A DNA stretch of 64,000 nt from Streptomyces sp. NBC_00344 (GTDB lineage Bacteria > Actinomycetota > Actinomycetes > Streptomycetales > Streptomycetaceae), in NCBI RefSeq assembly GCF_036088315.1, contig NZ_CP107996.1, positions 6,933,001-6,997,000 of the forward strand, in the 5' to 3' direction. The position numbers and the translations under genes were made by a program. Position 1 is the stretch's first letter. The number at the start of each line of letters is the position of its first letter. The notes beneath the pieces were generated by a model. That model worked only from the letters and a program-made list of their open reading frames with translations, was not told the DNA's origin and did no database searches. Below, piece after piece: positions 16,407 through 25,194 of the stretch.

Positions 16407-17147
16407 CTACGGTTTGTGGGTTACCCAGAGCATTTCTGCTGGCCAGCGGTGTGCCCAGTCAGGCGGGTCGGTTTGGTTGTAGCCGTTGGCTGTTCCGGGT
16501 TCGGGCCGCGGCTCGATGAGGTCGTCGATGACGAGACCTGCGCCGCGCAGGACCTTGATCCAGTCGCCGTAGGTGAGCTGATAGCTGACCGCGCCCTGGC
16601 CTTCGGCGATGGTGTCCAGCCCGAAGTAGTCCTGGTGCAGCGTCGTGGTTACGCGGCTGGCGGCTTCGTCGTAGCAGGCTTCGAACCATGGGCTGGCGAC
16701 GTTGAACACCAGGCGCCCACCGCGGCGCAGGATGCGTGCGGCCTGCGGGACAGCCAGGTGCGGGGGCGCCCAGCTAAGCCCGCCGTAGTCACAGAACACC
16801 AGGTCGAAGCTGTAGGAGGCGAACGGGAGGTGTTCGGCGGCGCCTTGCACCAGCGGGTAGCGGGCCGCTCCCATCGCGCGAGCTGCCGCGGCGAGCTGAG
16901 CTTCGGACAGGTCGAGCCCGACCACGGTGGCGCCCTCAGCGGCGAGCGCCCTGGACCACTGGCCGGCGCCGCAGCCGAGTTCGAGTACGCGCTTGCCGGT
17001 GATGTCGCCCAGGGCGTGCAGGTGCGCGTCGGGGATGGCGTACGTGCCCCACAGCCGGGGCGTTGCGCCGATCTGCGGGTCGTGCTCGTGCTGGTAGGCG
17101 CCGCTGATCTGGTTCCAGAACCGCCGGTTGGCAGAAATGCTGTCCAC
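16407..17147 (-). CDS. class I SAM-dependent methyltransferase
   Basis: This encodes 246 residues from GTG 17147 (VDSISANRRFWNQISGAYQ), the usual start of this methyltransferase type. SAM-binding motif I is VLELGCGAGQWS, the acidic loop is VVGLDLSEAQL, and the later strands are DLVFCDYGGLSWAPPHL and ILRRGGRLVFNVASPW. The substrate is unknown. The ribosome-binding site is weak and longer in-frame extensions exist but look non-coding. No operon partner. Confidence 0.85.
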   Translation of the reverse strand: MDSISANRRFWNQISGAYQHEHDPQIGATPRLWGTYAIPDAHLHALGDITGKRVLELGCGAGQWSRALAAEGATVVGLDLSEAQLAAAARAMGAARYPLVQGAAEHLPFASYSFDLVFCDYGGLSWAPPHLAVPQAARILRRGGRLVFNVASPWFEACYDEAASRVTTTLHQDYFGLDTIAEGQGAVSYQLTYGDWIKVLRGAGLVIDDLIEPRPEPGTANGYNQTDPPDWAHRWPAEMLWVTHKP

Positions 17148-17579
17148 GCGCCGACTCAAGCACTGCCTGCCGGGGGCGGTCAACACGATTGTGCTGCGAC
17201 CGGGAAGGTTCACCGGTTCACGGGTGTCCTGTCTGGCTGCCGATGCGATTGGGTGGGTTCGATCGACCCGATCCAGCGTCAGGAGGCTTGGTGGCAGCAC
17301 GAGTTCAAGTCCCAGGAGCGCCGACTACGAGGGGCGGAAGCTGCAGCAGCTCGTCCGGCGGGGGAGCACGAACAGCGTGCGCTACCGGCGGGCGAGCTGC
17401 TGGCCTCTGCGGGCGGCAACACCGTCCCGGTCATCGCCCGTGAAGATCAATCTAGGGAAGACCGTCGCCGCGCTCATCGGTCCCACGATGACGCGGATCG
17501 TCGCCCTCCTCTCGGACATGCCCGCCATCGTGCTGTCACGGGTCGGCGAGGCATTGCTGCAGATGCCCCCGACGGTAGC

Positions 17580-17755
17580 CCTGCTCGCTGCTCGATTCGG
17601 CTGTAGTAGTCGACCGACATCCCGGCCAGCACCACCACCTCCTCGCGCCGCAGCCCGCCGGTGCGGCGCCGCTGCCCGCGGGGAAGCCCGACATCCTCCG
17701 GCTGCAACGCCGCACGACGCGCTCGAAGAAAATCCGCCGGCAACGCCCGGTCCAT
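17580..17755 (-). pseudogene. N-terminal fragment of an MmyB-type helix-turn-helix regulator
   Basis: From ATG 17755 the frame reads FLRARRAALQPEDVGLPRG, RRRTGGLRREEVVVLAGMS and VDYYSRIEQ. This is the XRE-type DNA-binding domain of MmyB-like regulators. After YYSRIEQ the normal continuation is lost and the frame runs on as nonsense to 17474. The ligand-binding half is missing. Between 17148 and 17580 I see no other recognisable gene. Confidence 0.6.
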
Positions 17756-17929
17756 CGTCCGACCTCCTCTGTTCGACAGGACGATCTTGGCGCGAACCGG
17801 AGACCGGATGAAGGGCAGTTCTAACCCCGGACAAGTTGTCCCTGGCTAGTGCTGTGACCACACAAGTCCGCCGGGACGGCGGCTTCGGCGGTTGCATGTA
17901 CGGTGACGTCCGATCCGACTGCAACCATG

Positions 17930-18080
17930 CCCGCTGAAGCTTGCCGTGGCTCGGGGAACCGGGCACGGCGGTGAACACCAGCAGCATGTGGCACTGCTCC
18001 GGATCCAACAGCATCTCGGCGTACAGCTCCAGCTCCTCCACCTCGGGGTGCAGGTAGCGTCCGGCGCCGCGCAGGCGGCG
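17930..18080 (-). pseudogene. C-terminal fragment of an MmyB-type regulator
   Basis: The minus strand reads RYLHPEVEELELYAEMLLDP then EQCHMLLVFTAVPGSPSHGK. This matches the end of the MmyB ligand-binding domain (HPEVG.LEL...LL.PE...L.V.TA.PG.PS). It lies upstream of the N-terminal fragment at 17755, so the two cannot be one simple gene. They are either two broken regulators or one rearranged one. Confidence 0.5.
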
Positions 18081-18445
18081 AGTCCGTCGAGTCCGTCGAG
18101 CAGATCCAGCCCGACCTGATCATCCCCACCGGCAAGCGCAAGGGACAGAACCCCATCCCTCGCCAGCATCTACCGGGCGCTGGCCGAGCACGAGAAGCCC
18201 CAGGCGTACCCGGAGGCAGTCGAGACGGCACGCGCTGACTTCTGTGCCGTGACACGGTAGTTGGAACCATGGGGGTGTGGTGTCCTTGCGATCCGGATCC
18301 CGTAGGTCACGCTTGTTGGAACCATGGTCACGCTGCTCGCAACCCGCGGTGAATTGCCATTCATGTGCGAATCAGTGTCGATAGACCTGTTCGAGACGCG
18401 CGAGCGAAGGCGCCTCACCCCGGCGGGTGATGACCGCCGTGCGCT
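18081..18445. other. non-coding stretch with a doubtful plus-strand fragment
   Basis: On the plus strand 18160-18260 reads RALAEHEKPQAYPEAVETAR then ADFCAVTR and a stop. It looks like the tail of a protein but I cannot name the family. Nothing else is supported. Confidence 0.3.
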
Positions 18446-19186
18446 TCACCAGGGCACTACGCCGGCGTCTTCGAAGAACTTGCCGGTCGGTCCGTCGTCG
18501 GGCAGGGTCGCGAGCTTTATGGCGATCGCCGCGCCCTGTTCGGGGGTGCGCACGCCGCGGAAGCCGTTGAGGTCGGTCGCGACGTAGCCGGGGCAGCCCA
18601 TGTTGATCAGGATGTTCGTGCCGCTCAACTCCCGGGCGTACTGCAGGGTGACGGCATTCAGGAACGTCTTCGACGGCGCGTATGCCACGGCCACCGGCCC
18701 CGTCGTCAGCTCAGCGGCGGTTCCTGACTGCCGGGTGAGGGAGCCGACACTGCTGGACATGTTCACGATCCGCGGCGAGGCAGAGCGGCGCAGCAAAGGC
18801 AGCATCGCGTTGGTGACGCGGATGACGCCGATCACGTTGGTCTCCACGACCGTCCGGATGGTGACGGGATCGACCCGGGTGGGCTCCTGCGGCATCCCGC
18901 CGGTGATACCGGCGTTGTTGACGAGCACGTCGAGGCGCCCGGCCTGTTCCTCGATCAGCCGCGCGGCGGCGGTCACGCTCGCGTCGTCGGTCACGTCCAG
19001 GGGTACGCCGAACGCGTCGACGCCGACCGCGCGCAGTTGCTCCACCGCTGCCTCACGGCGCCGATCGTTTCGGGCACCGACACCAACGCTCCAGCCGAGG
19101 GCGCCCAGGCCCACGGCGATCTCGTAGCCAATTCCCTTGTTCGCACCGGTGACCAGCGCAATCGTTCGTTCGCTCATAGGGGCCAT
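18446..19186 (-). CDS. short-chain dehydrogenase/reductase (SDR)
   Basis: This 246-residue classical SDR has the NAD(P)-binding motif TGANKGIG, NNAG, the catalytic Ser region (NMSSSVGS) and YAPSK, the active-site YxxxK. The substrate is unknown. Two starts are possible (ATG 19186 with AGGG close by, or ATG 19177). It is divergent from a LysR-family gene with a palindromic box between them, so it is probably that regulator's target. Confidence 0.88.
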   Translation of the reverse strand: MAPMSERTIALVTGANKGIGYEIAVGLGALGWSVGVGARNDRRREAAVEQLRAVGVDAFGVPLDVTDDASVTAAARLIEEQAGRLDVLVNNAGITGGMPQEPTRVDPVTIRTVVETNVIGVIRVTNAMLPLLRRSASPRIVNMSSSVGSLTRQSGTAAELTTGPVAVAYAPSKTFLNAVTLQYARELSGTNILINMGCPGYVATDLNGFRGVRTPEQGAAIAIKLATLPDDGPTGKFFEDAGVVPW

Positions 19187-19235
19187 GCTGCCCTCGGACC
19201 CCGCCGGGGGTCCAAGACCGATCGGATGGTCAACG

Positions 19236-19250
19236 ATACCGACAGGGTAT
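19236..19250. promoter_or_regulatory. LysR-type operator (ATACC-N5-GGTAT)
   Basis: This perfect inverted repeat has the T-N11-A form typical of LysR regulators (T19237 to A19249). It lies 23 bp before the regulator ATG in the 86-bp gap between divergent genes. Confidence 0.6.
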
Positions 19251-19272
19251 TGAACTGGGGTAGCGTGGCTTC

Positions 19273-20121
19273 ATGGAGACCCGGGAACTGCGGTATTTCG
19301 TCGCCGTCGCCGAGGAGCTGCACTTCGGGCGCGCAGCGCAGCGACTCGGGATCGCGCAGCCGCCCTTGTCACGGGCCATCCAGCAACTCGAACGCCGACT
19401 CGGGGCAGCGCTGCTGGATCGGACCAGCCGTACCGTCACGCTGACCGAGGCCGGCTCAGTGCTGTTGGTCGAGGGCCGGGCGGCCCTCGCTGCAGTCGAC
19501 GCCGCCGAGCGCCGGACCCGCCGCGCCGCCCTTTCCGCGACCGGCGGTCCCGGCCTGGTCCTGGTGACGAAAGCCAGCGCGTCCCGTGAACTGCTGGCGA
19601 AACCGCTCGACGCGTACGCCGCCGAACCCGGCGCAGTCCCCGTCGATGTCATCCTGTGCGGCCCGGCCGAGCAGGAACGACTCCTGCGCGAGGGCCGGGC
19701 CGACGTGGCGTTGCTGCACCGGCCGTTCGACTCGACAGCCGGGTTCCACACCGAAGAGCTCAGCACGGAGAGCCAGGTGGTGGTCCTGCCGGCCGGGCAT
19801 CCGCTCACCGTCCGCGCCCATGTACTCATGGCCGACATCACCGGCCTGCCGGGCCTGCCTCTGCCACGCTGGCCCGACCCCGACGGCACCTACCCGCCCG
19901 GCCCCGGCCCGCAGGTCCGCGACCACGCACAGTTGCTGCAGCTCGTCGCGCTCGGCCGGGCCTGCGCGGTCTCACCGGAGTCGTGCCGAGCCCAACTGCA
20001 CAGTGACCTCGCCGCCGTGCCCGTGCTGGACGCGCCGAAAGTCACCACCGTCATCGCCTGGCCCCCGCACAGCCGGTCCAGAGCCGTCGCCGACTTTGTC
20101 CGGACTGCGACACGTCTCTAA
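19273..20121 (+). CDS. LysR family transcriptional regulator
   Basis: This encodes 282 residues. The N-terminal winged helix reads ELRYFVAVAEELHFGRAAQR and QPPLSRAIQQLERRLGAALL. The effector-binding domain follows from about 90 (VILCGPAEQERLLREGRADV, then VVVLPAGHPLTVRAHV). It is divergent from the SDR gene, the standard arrangement for a regulator and its target, with the operator in between. Confidence 0.9.
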   Translation: METRELRYFVAVAEELHFGRAAQRLGIAQPPLSRAIQQLERRLGAALLDRTSRTVTLTEAGSVLLVEGRAALAAVDAAERRTRRAALSATGGPGLVLVTKASASRELLAKPLDAYAAEPGAVPVDVILCGPAEQERLLREGRADVALLHRPFDSTAGFHTEELSTESQVVVLPAGHPLTVRAHVLMADITGLPGLPLPRWPDPDGTYPPGPGPQVRDHAQLLQLVALGRACAVSPESCRAQLHSDLAAVPVLDAPKVTTVIAWPPHSRSRAVADFVRTATRL

Positions 20122-20137
20122 GGGCACGGCCCTGCTG

Positions 20138-20299
20138 ATGGCCACCGGCATGCCCGTCGCGCAGATCGGCCTGCGCCCCTGGTACGCGGAGAGGCTGATG
20201 GCGCACATCGGCGCGCAGATGAAGGACGAGGAGCACGCCATCACCAAGCGCGCCGTCGCGGCGTACGAGGAGCGAAAGGCGGTCCGCGATGCCCGATGA
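20138..20299 (+). CDS. small protein or C-terminal remnant, unknown
   Basis: From ATG 20138 the frame encodes 53 residues: MATGMPVAQIGLRPWYAERL, MAHIGAQMKDEEHAITKR, ending KAVRDAR. The amphipathic, charged composition looks coding. The frame stays open upstream into the LysR region, so the true 5' end may have been lost. Its stop overlaps the next ATG by 11 nt, suggesting an old operon. I recognise no family. Confidence 0.4.
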   Translation: MATGMPVAQIGLRPWYAERLMAHIGAQMKDEEHAITKRAVAAYEERKAVRDAR

Positions 20300-20522
20300 A
20301 CCGGACAAGACCCCACGGCTCGACGTGCCGGTCGGCAAGTTCGAGGACATCGAAGACCGCAAGGCGAAGCTCGCACAGCTGACGGCCCAGGTCGACGCGC
20401 TCACCGGGGGCGGCGGCGCGGAACCGGGCGAGGCCTCCGACGACGAGGCGGCAGCCGGCCGAGAGGCTGACGACGAGGCGGAGGCAGAGGACGAGTGGCA
20501 GAACCCGCCGTTCATCCTGAAG
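20289..20522 (+). pseudogene. truncated acidic protein of unknown function
   Basis: The frame starts MPDEPDKTPRLDVPVGKFED, continues ...RKAKLAQLTAQVDALTG, then a very acidic stretch (DDEAEAEDEWQNPPFILK). It appears cut at an AAGCTT at 20520-20525, after which nicotinamidase sequence begins in another frame. The open frame continues as nonsense to 20840. It is overlapped by the small gene upstream. Confidence 0.4.
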
Positions 20523-20523
20523 C

Positions 20524-20832
20524 TTGATCGTCGTGGATGTGCAGAAAGACTTCTGCGAGGGAGGCAGTGTCCCCGTGGCGGGAGGCGCCCGGATTGCCAC
20601 CAAGATCGCCGATCTGGTGGACTGGCTGCGCGAGCGGGGGGTGGAGGACGTCGACGTGGTGGGCATCGCGACGGACCACTGTGTGCGCGCCACGGCGCTG
20701 GACGCCGTGAAGGCCGGCTTCCGCGCCCGCGTACGTCTGGACTACTCGGTCCGTGTCGCACCGGACACGACGGCCGCGGCCGTGGACGACTTCCGCCAGG
20801 CCGGTATCGCTGTATCCGGGAGGCACCGGTAG
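20524..20832 (+). pseudogene. pncA: nicotinamidase (isochorismatase family), internally deleted
   Basis: The sequence reads LIVVDVQKDFCEGGSVPVAG (catalytic Asp), then ADLVDWLRERGVEDVDVVGI and ATDHCVRATALDAV (catalytic Cys), and ends at the normal C-terminus. About 90 residues between GGARIATKI and DLVDWLRERG, which carry the catalytic Lys and metal-binding His residues, are missing. The frame is kept. The N-terminal residues before LIVVDV are also missing and only a TTG could start it. Nicotinamidase normally hydrolyses nicotinamide to nicotinate in NAD salvage; this remnant cannot. Confidence 0.75.
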
Positions 20833-20850
20833 CGCAGTAGCTCCCAGCAG

Positions 20851-20880
20851 CACCGGCCCCGGTCCGGTCCGGGGCCGGTG
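20851..20880. terminator. perfect 12-bp hairpin terminator
   Basis: CACCGGCCCCGG pairs with CCGGGGCCGGTG around the loop TCCGGT, 18 bp after the nicotinamidase stop. It is probably that gene's original terminator and may also end the facing gene at 21017. Confidence 0.7.
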
Positions 20881-21016
20881 TCTTCCTGCGACCCGCGCTG
20901 GCAGTTTGTCGTGCATCACCACCGGGACGTTGCGGTCCGGCTCATCCGAGGCCTGTCGGCCGCGGCCGGCCAAGGTTGTCGATCGGGGGCAGTGCGCTGT
21001 CGGCCCGCGTCCGTTG

Positions 21017-21691
21017 TCAGGTGTACAGACGGTGTGCGGAGTCGGTGGCCGGCGCCTGGTGGTCTTCGGTGGTGTAGGCGAAGTTCAGGACGGTCCGGCG
21101 GGAGCCAGGGCGGTTCAGGGGTGTGACGCGGTGGGCCGTGAGGTCGCTGCGCAGCAGGTAGGCGTCCCCCGCTTGGTGGTGGATCTGCCGTGTTCCGGGC
21201 TCGTCCAGTGCGGTCAGATCCTGGTGGCCGGGGTTGAACTCGAGCAGACCGCCGTCGGCGGTCTCTGGTGGCGCCGCGATGAAGAGGACCAGGGCCAGGG
21301 GGTAGTCGTCGGTATGGGCCCCGTGGGTGTCGCCCGGGTTGTGGAGGATGTTCAGCACGTGCCGTTCCACCTCCTCCTCCACAGGCAGCACGTCTGTGCC
21401 GTGGACGGCGGCCAGGAGCGCGAGGAGTGCGGTGTCGCGGTACAGGGTGCTGATGAGTGTGGACTCCTGGGCGATGTGGTGGCCGCCCAGGGTGGTCATG
21501 TGCCGGGGGCTGTCGTCCATGCATTCCATGCGGAAGTCGCGGCGGGTTGCTGCGGCCTCGAGCCGGTCTGTCTCCTCGCGCAGCGTCTGCAGCCCTCGGC
21601 TCGTGAGGAGGCCGGGGAGCGGCAGGTAGCCGGTCTCTGCGAAGCGGATGCGTAGCGGTACGGGGTGTGAGGGCAGTGTGAGCACGGGCAC
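21017..21691 (-). CDS. Fe(II)/2-oxoglutarate oxygenase related to HalD/BesD
   Basis: The 224-residue product resembles the amino-acid halogenase family HalD/BesD: ECMDDSPRHMTTLGGHHI, GDTHGAHTDDYPLAL, LLRSDLTAHRVTPL and a final RRTVLNFAY. In halogenases the iron-binding Asp of the HxD motif is replaced by Gly (HxG) to make room for halide. Here the motif reads H-T-D and the distal His is present, so a hydroxylase is expected. The substrate is unknown but may be a free amino acid. Start GTG 21691; ribosome-binding site weak. Stands alone. Confidence 0.75.
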   Translation of the reverse strand: MPVLTLPSHPVPLRIRFAETGYLPLPGLLTSRGLQTLREETDRLEAAATRRDFRMECMDDSPRHMTTLGGHHIAQESTLISTLYRDTALLALLAAVHGTDVLPVEEEVERHVLNILHNPGDTHGAHTDDYPLALVLFIAAPPETADGGLLEFNPGHQDLTALDEPGTRQIHHQAGDAYLLRSDLTAHRVTPLNRPGSRRTVLNFAYTTEDHQAPATDSAHRLYT

Positions 21692-22119
21692 AGCGTTACC
21701 CGCTTCACCACCGGTGTGAAACGCAGGGGGTCGCCAGCTTGCCGCCGCCGGGCTCAGGACCGCGAGGTGGGACGTGGTGGCGGGGCGACCGCTGCAGGTC
21801 GGGCGTGGCCAGCGGCCGTCTGCCGGCTCCTGGCCTTCTTGTTGTCAGGGGCTCGGGGGCAGTTGTTCGCCGGTCGCCGGTTTTGGGGCATGCAGGGCCC
21901 CGCTGGCGTGGAGGTGGTCCGGGGAAGTCCGGGCCCTGCTCATGCGGCACTCAATGCGCCGCTGAGCGATCCGGTCCGGGGCCGCCAAGCTGCCGGCACG
22001 GTCGGATCGGTCGGTGCCGATAAACAGGCCCCGGCGGGCCGGCCGCGGGCGTGGAGACGTGAAAGCGACTGCGGGTGTCTCGCCCCTGGCCGACCGGCGG
22101 CCCGCAGCAGACCGTGGGC
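21692..22119. other. intergenic, no gene seen
   Basis: This lies between the oxygenase start and the end of the second SDR. Composition is GC-rich and repetitive on both strands, with no coding signal. Confidence 0.45.
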
Positions 22120-22944
22120 TCAGGCCTGCGCCGACTCCGCCACCGGCTGCCACCTCTCCCACGTCGCAATGCGTTGTTCGTAGTCGGCCTTCGCGATGCC
22201 AAGCGGTGCCGTACCGAAGAAGCACCGCAGCGGCGGCTCGTCGGCATCCACGATCTTCAACACGGCGGCGGCGGACGCCTGCGGGTCACCAGGAGCGCCG
22301 ACACGCTTGCGGCGCTGCTCCTGGACCTGCTGGTGGTAGTCGGCGTACACCGGCAACTCTGCCGAAGTGCGCGATGAGGAACCGGCCCAGTCGGTGGCGA
22401 AACCGCCGGGCTCGATCAGCGTGACTTTGATGCCGAACCCCGCCACCTCCTGGGCAAGCGACTGGCTGATCCCCTCAAGCGCCCACTTCGACGCGTGGTA
22501 GATGCCGACCAGCGGGAAGGCACTGATCCCACCGATCGAGGAGACCTGCAGGATGTGACCGCTGCCCTGCTCGCGCAGGAACGGCAGGGCTGCCTGCGTC
22601 ACCCACAGTGCCCCGAAGAGATTGGTCTCCAACTGCGCGCGGGCTTCTGCCTCGGTGAGCTCCTCCACCATCCCGAAGTGGCCGTAGCCCGCGTTGTTGA
22701 CCACCACGTCGAGGCGCCCGAAGCGCTCGTGGGCCTGCCGCACGGCGGCGAAGTCGGCATCTCGGTCCGTGACGTCAAGTCGCAGGGGAAGAAATCGCTC
22801 TCCGTAGGTCGCGACGAGATCGTCCAGCGTGGACAGATCGCGCGCTGTCGCAGCCACCGAGTCGCCGCGTTCTAGCGCCGCGGTCGCCCACTCGCGCCCG
22901 AAACCCCGTGAAGCACCGGTGATGAACCAGATCTTATGCGTCAT
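22120..22944 (-). CDS. short-chain dehydrogenase/reductase (SDR), second
   Basis: The 274-residue product starts at ATG 22944, with GAGGAAC 6 nt upstream. It has TGASRGFG, NNAGYGHF, SSIGG and YHASK, the classical SDR set, and a C-terminal extension (RRKRVGAPGDPQASAAAVLK, then FFGTAPLGIAKADYEQR) seen in SDRs of the uncharacterised oxidoreductase type. The substrate is unknown. No partner genes. Confidence 0.9.
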   Translation of the reverse strand: MTHKIWFITGASRGFGREWATAALERGDSVAATARDLSTLDDLVATYGERFLPLRLDVTDRDADFAAVRQAHERFGRLDVVVNNAGYGHFGMVEELTEAEARAQLETNLFGALWVTQAALPFLREQGSGHILQVSSIGGISAFPLVGIYHASKWALEGISQSLAQEVAGFGIKVTLIEPGGFATDWAGSSSRTSAELPVYADYHQQVQEQRRKRVGAPGDPQASAAAVLKIVDADEPPLRCFFGTAPLGIAKADYEQRIATWERWQPVAESAQA

Positions 22945-24089
22945 GACGTGTTCCTCATCAATTCTGTCGCCTGCTTCGCCGTCCATCGCGGCGTTGCCTT
23001 CGTTCTCGCCCCCGTGATAGCAGCTCCGACACCACGTGCGAGTCACACGAGCGGGGTCGGCCCCGGCGATCACTCGTCCGTGTGCCTGGCCACACCGCTC
23101 GCCGACCTTCGACAGTACGCCCGGGGATTCCACTCGTGGGGACCCGGTCGGAACTCCAGGCCGAGGGTTCTCGTGATTGGTTGGGCGGCCCGCGACCTCC
23201 GCCCCGCCGTGAACCGACCCGCTTTCACACCGAACCTCTCGGACTTGTTTCCGTCATCTCGGAACCCCTGGTCGCCGGCCTGGCCTCGCCGCAGCAGTGC
23301 TCCCGACCAGCACCGCCATGACGCCCAGTTGACGGCTCCGCAGGCCAACCTCTGGGGGACTGTCCAGTCAACGGCTCTGCCCCATAATTGGGGGTGACGA
23401 AGCGTGACCGCAGACGTTGGCATGGCATGCGCGACGTCGGCTCCCTTCCGCGGCGGGTCAGCAGGGCAAGGATCGCGCGTTCGCGCCGTTGTCCTGGAGC
23501 TACCGGGTTGTCGGGAGTCAGGGAGTGGATGCGTGGTATCGGCGAGAGAGGCAGACCGCATCACCTCACAGAACCGCGACGACCTGCGCAGCTTCGCAAC
23601 CCGCTCCGCCGACCGGCACGGATGTACGGTCCCCGTGCTGCCAAAACCATCGGCCGACCGGCCCGGCCGATGTGCCGGGTCAACCCAGCCCATTCGTCCG
23701 AAGAACTACACCCCTTCCCTTGGCACCTCGGCTCCAGCAAGAGGCTCCTGGCGCTTCAATTGGCCGACCGGGCCAACTGAAGCGCCACCGCGGACGACGA
23801 TGTATCAGCGCGGCGCTCGGGCCGTCAGCCATCTGGACTTAATTGGATTGTCAGGGCATCAGCTAAGTCATATTTCTGGACAAGCCAGTTGGCCCCCCCG
23901 ATCTGTTCCACACCGGCGACACCGTGCACGCCGCCGGAACCTCGTCCTCCTCCACCACATTGGCTTCGGCGTCGAATTCACTCCGTGGAACGCCGGCTGC
24001 TCTTACCTGGCCAACCTCGCTGCATTGACCCGCCGTCGGATGGGGAGCAACAAGGCGTCATACCGCCGTAACAGTGGAGGCAGGGGAGC
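22945..24089. other. 1.1-kb stretch without a supported gene
   Basis: Open frames exist on both strands, but none shows a family, start site or codon pattern I would trust. It contains the hairpin at 23750-23786. The last 200 bp are less GC-rich. Confidence 0.45.
23750..23786. terminator. 16-bp near-perfect hairpin
   Basis: GGCGCTTCAATTGGCC (23750-23765) and GGCCAACTGAAGCGCC (23771-23786) pair at 15 of 16 positions around a 5-nt loop. In minus-strand RNA the odd pair becomes G-U, so it folds best on that strand. No gene ends beside it. Confidence 0.45.
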
Positions 24090-24669
24090 ATGGGGACAGC
24101 GCTGCTGATGGCATTGGCCGCCTTGGGCGCCGCGGTCGTCGTCACGGGCCTGGTACGCGCAAGGGCGACGCGAAGCACTGGCCGAGAAAGCGCGGCTCGC
24201 TGAAGAGGAGCGGCGGCACGCGCGTCGGTCATTGGACGCGGTCTGGGCAATGGACGACCGGGAGTTCGAGGAGTACATCGCGGAGTTGTGCCGCCGGGAC
24301 GGCTGTACCGACGTCAAACGGGTCGGCGGCGCTGGTGATCTGGGCGCGGACGTGATTGGGTACCTGCCCGACGGGCGGAAGATCGTCATTCAGTGCAAGC
24401 GCTACGCCAGGCATCGGACGGTCGGCAGCCGCGACATTCAGACGTTCAACGGCACCGCCCGCGCCGAACACGGCGCCGACGTCCCGATCTTTGTCGCCTC
24501 CTGCGTCTTCACCGATCCCGCCCGCAAGTTCGCCGCCCGCCAGCACCTGACGCTCATCGACGTCAACCTGCTCGGCTTCTGGAACAGCGGCACCGCCCTG
24601 ACCTCCTTCCTGGACCTGGACATCGGCCGCTCCGGTACCAATCGCCGACTCCAGCCCGACCACGACTGA
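24090..24669 (+). pseudogene. membrane-anchored Mrr-type restriction endonuclease, probably frameshifted
   Basis: ATG 24090 opens MGTALLMALAALGAAVVVTG LVRAR, an N-terminal membrane segment. The frame then changes near 24150-24165, and the neighbouring frame carries a coiled stretch (REALAEKARLAEEERRHARR) and an Mrr nuclease domain. That domain has EFEEYIAELCRRDGC, GGAGDLGADVIG and IVIQCKRY, with D...QxK catalytic residues, and ends at 24669. Mrr-like enzymes cut modified foreign DNA. From TTG 24232 a soluble 145-residue nuclease domain could still be made, so the enzyme may survive without its anchor. A sequencing error would also explain the frame change. Confidence 0.65.
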
Positions 24670-24786
24670 CAGCGCGCGATCACGGTTCGATTCGCCAGGC
24701 CCACCGGTGGCGATGACGGGATCGCATCTGTGCGGCCCAGGTGCCCAGGGCAAGACCGCTGGTGACGGTGTCAGCCTGAGCCATGG

Positions 24787-25194
24787 TCACTCGGGAAGAT
24801 TCAGCTGCCAGGAGACGCCGAAGCGGTCGTTGATCCAGCCGAACTTGGCGCTGAAGCCGTACGAGTCCAGTGGCATGAGCTCCGTGCCCCGTTCGGCGAG
24901 GGCACCGTAGAGGCGCTCGATCTCGGCCTCGGTGTCGCACTCGACGAACAGCGACACCGCAGGGGTGAACCCGAAGTCGTGCTTGACGTAGCTGTCGATA
25001 CACATGAACCGCTGTCCGGCGAGCGAGAACGTGGCGCGCTCAATTGTGCCTGCCGCGCCGGGGCCGTTGGCGCCGTAGCGGGAGATGTCGACGATCTCGG
25101 CGTCCTCGAACAGCGACGTGTAGAAGGTCAGTGCTTCCTCTGCCCTGCCTTCGAACATGAGGAAAGTGGTGATCTTCTGTGGCATTGACGCCAT
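24787..25194 (-). CDS. VOC family protein (PhnB-like)
   Basis: The 135-residue product starts at ATG 25194, with GGAGGG 7 nt upstream. It begins MPQKITTFLMFEGRAEEALT after three residues and ends FGWINDRFGVSWQLNLPE. This is the PhnB/3-demethylubiquinone methyltransferase-like branch of the vicinal-oxygen-chelate fold. Function is unknown; such proteins often bind small molecules or metals. Single gene. Confidence 0.88.
   Translation of the reverse strand: MASMPQKITTFLMFEGRAEEALTFYTSLFEDAEIVDISRYGANGPGAAGTIERATFSLAGQRFMCIDSYVKHDFGFTPAVSLFVECDTEAEIERLYGALAERGTELMPLDSYGFSAKFGWINDRFGVSWQLNLPE

Noticed and set aside
18160..18260. C-terminal fragment of a recombinase on the plus strand
   Set aside because: RALAEHEKPQAYPEAVE looks protein-like, but I cannot name the family or a start, so it is only mentioned as unassigned.
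23404..24108. A 234-codon plus-strand frame in a gene-free stretch
   Set aside because: Arg/Ser/Pro-rich composition, no ribosome-binding site and no recognisable motif. It crosses a hairpin.
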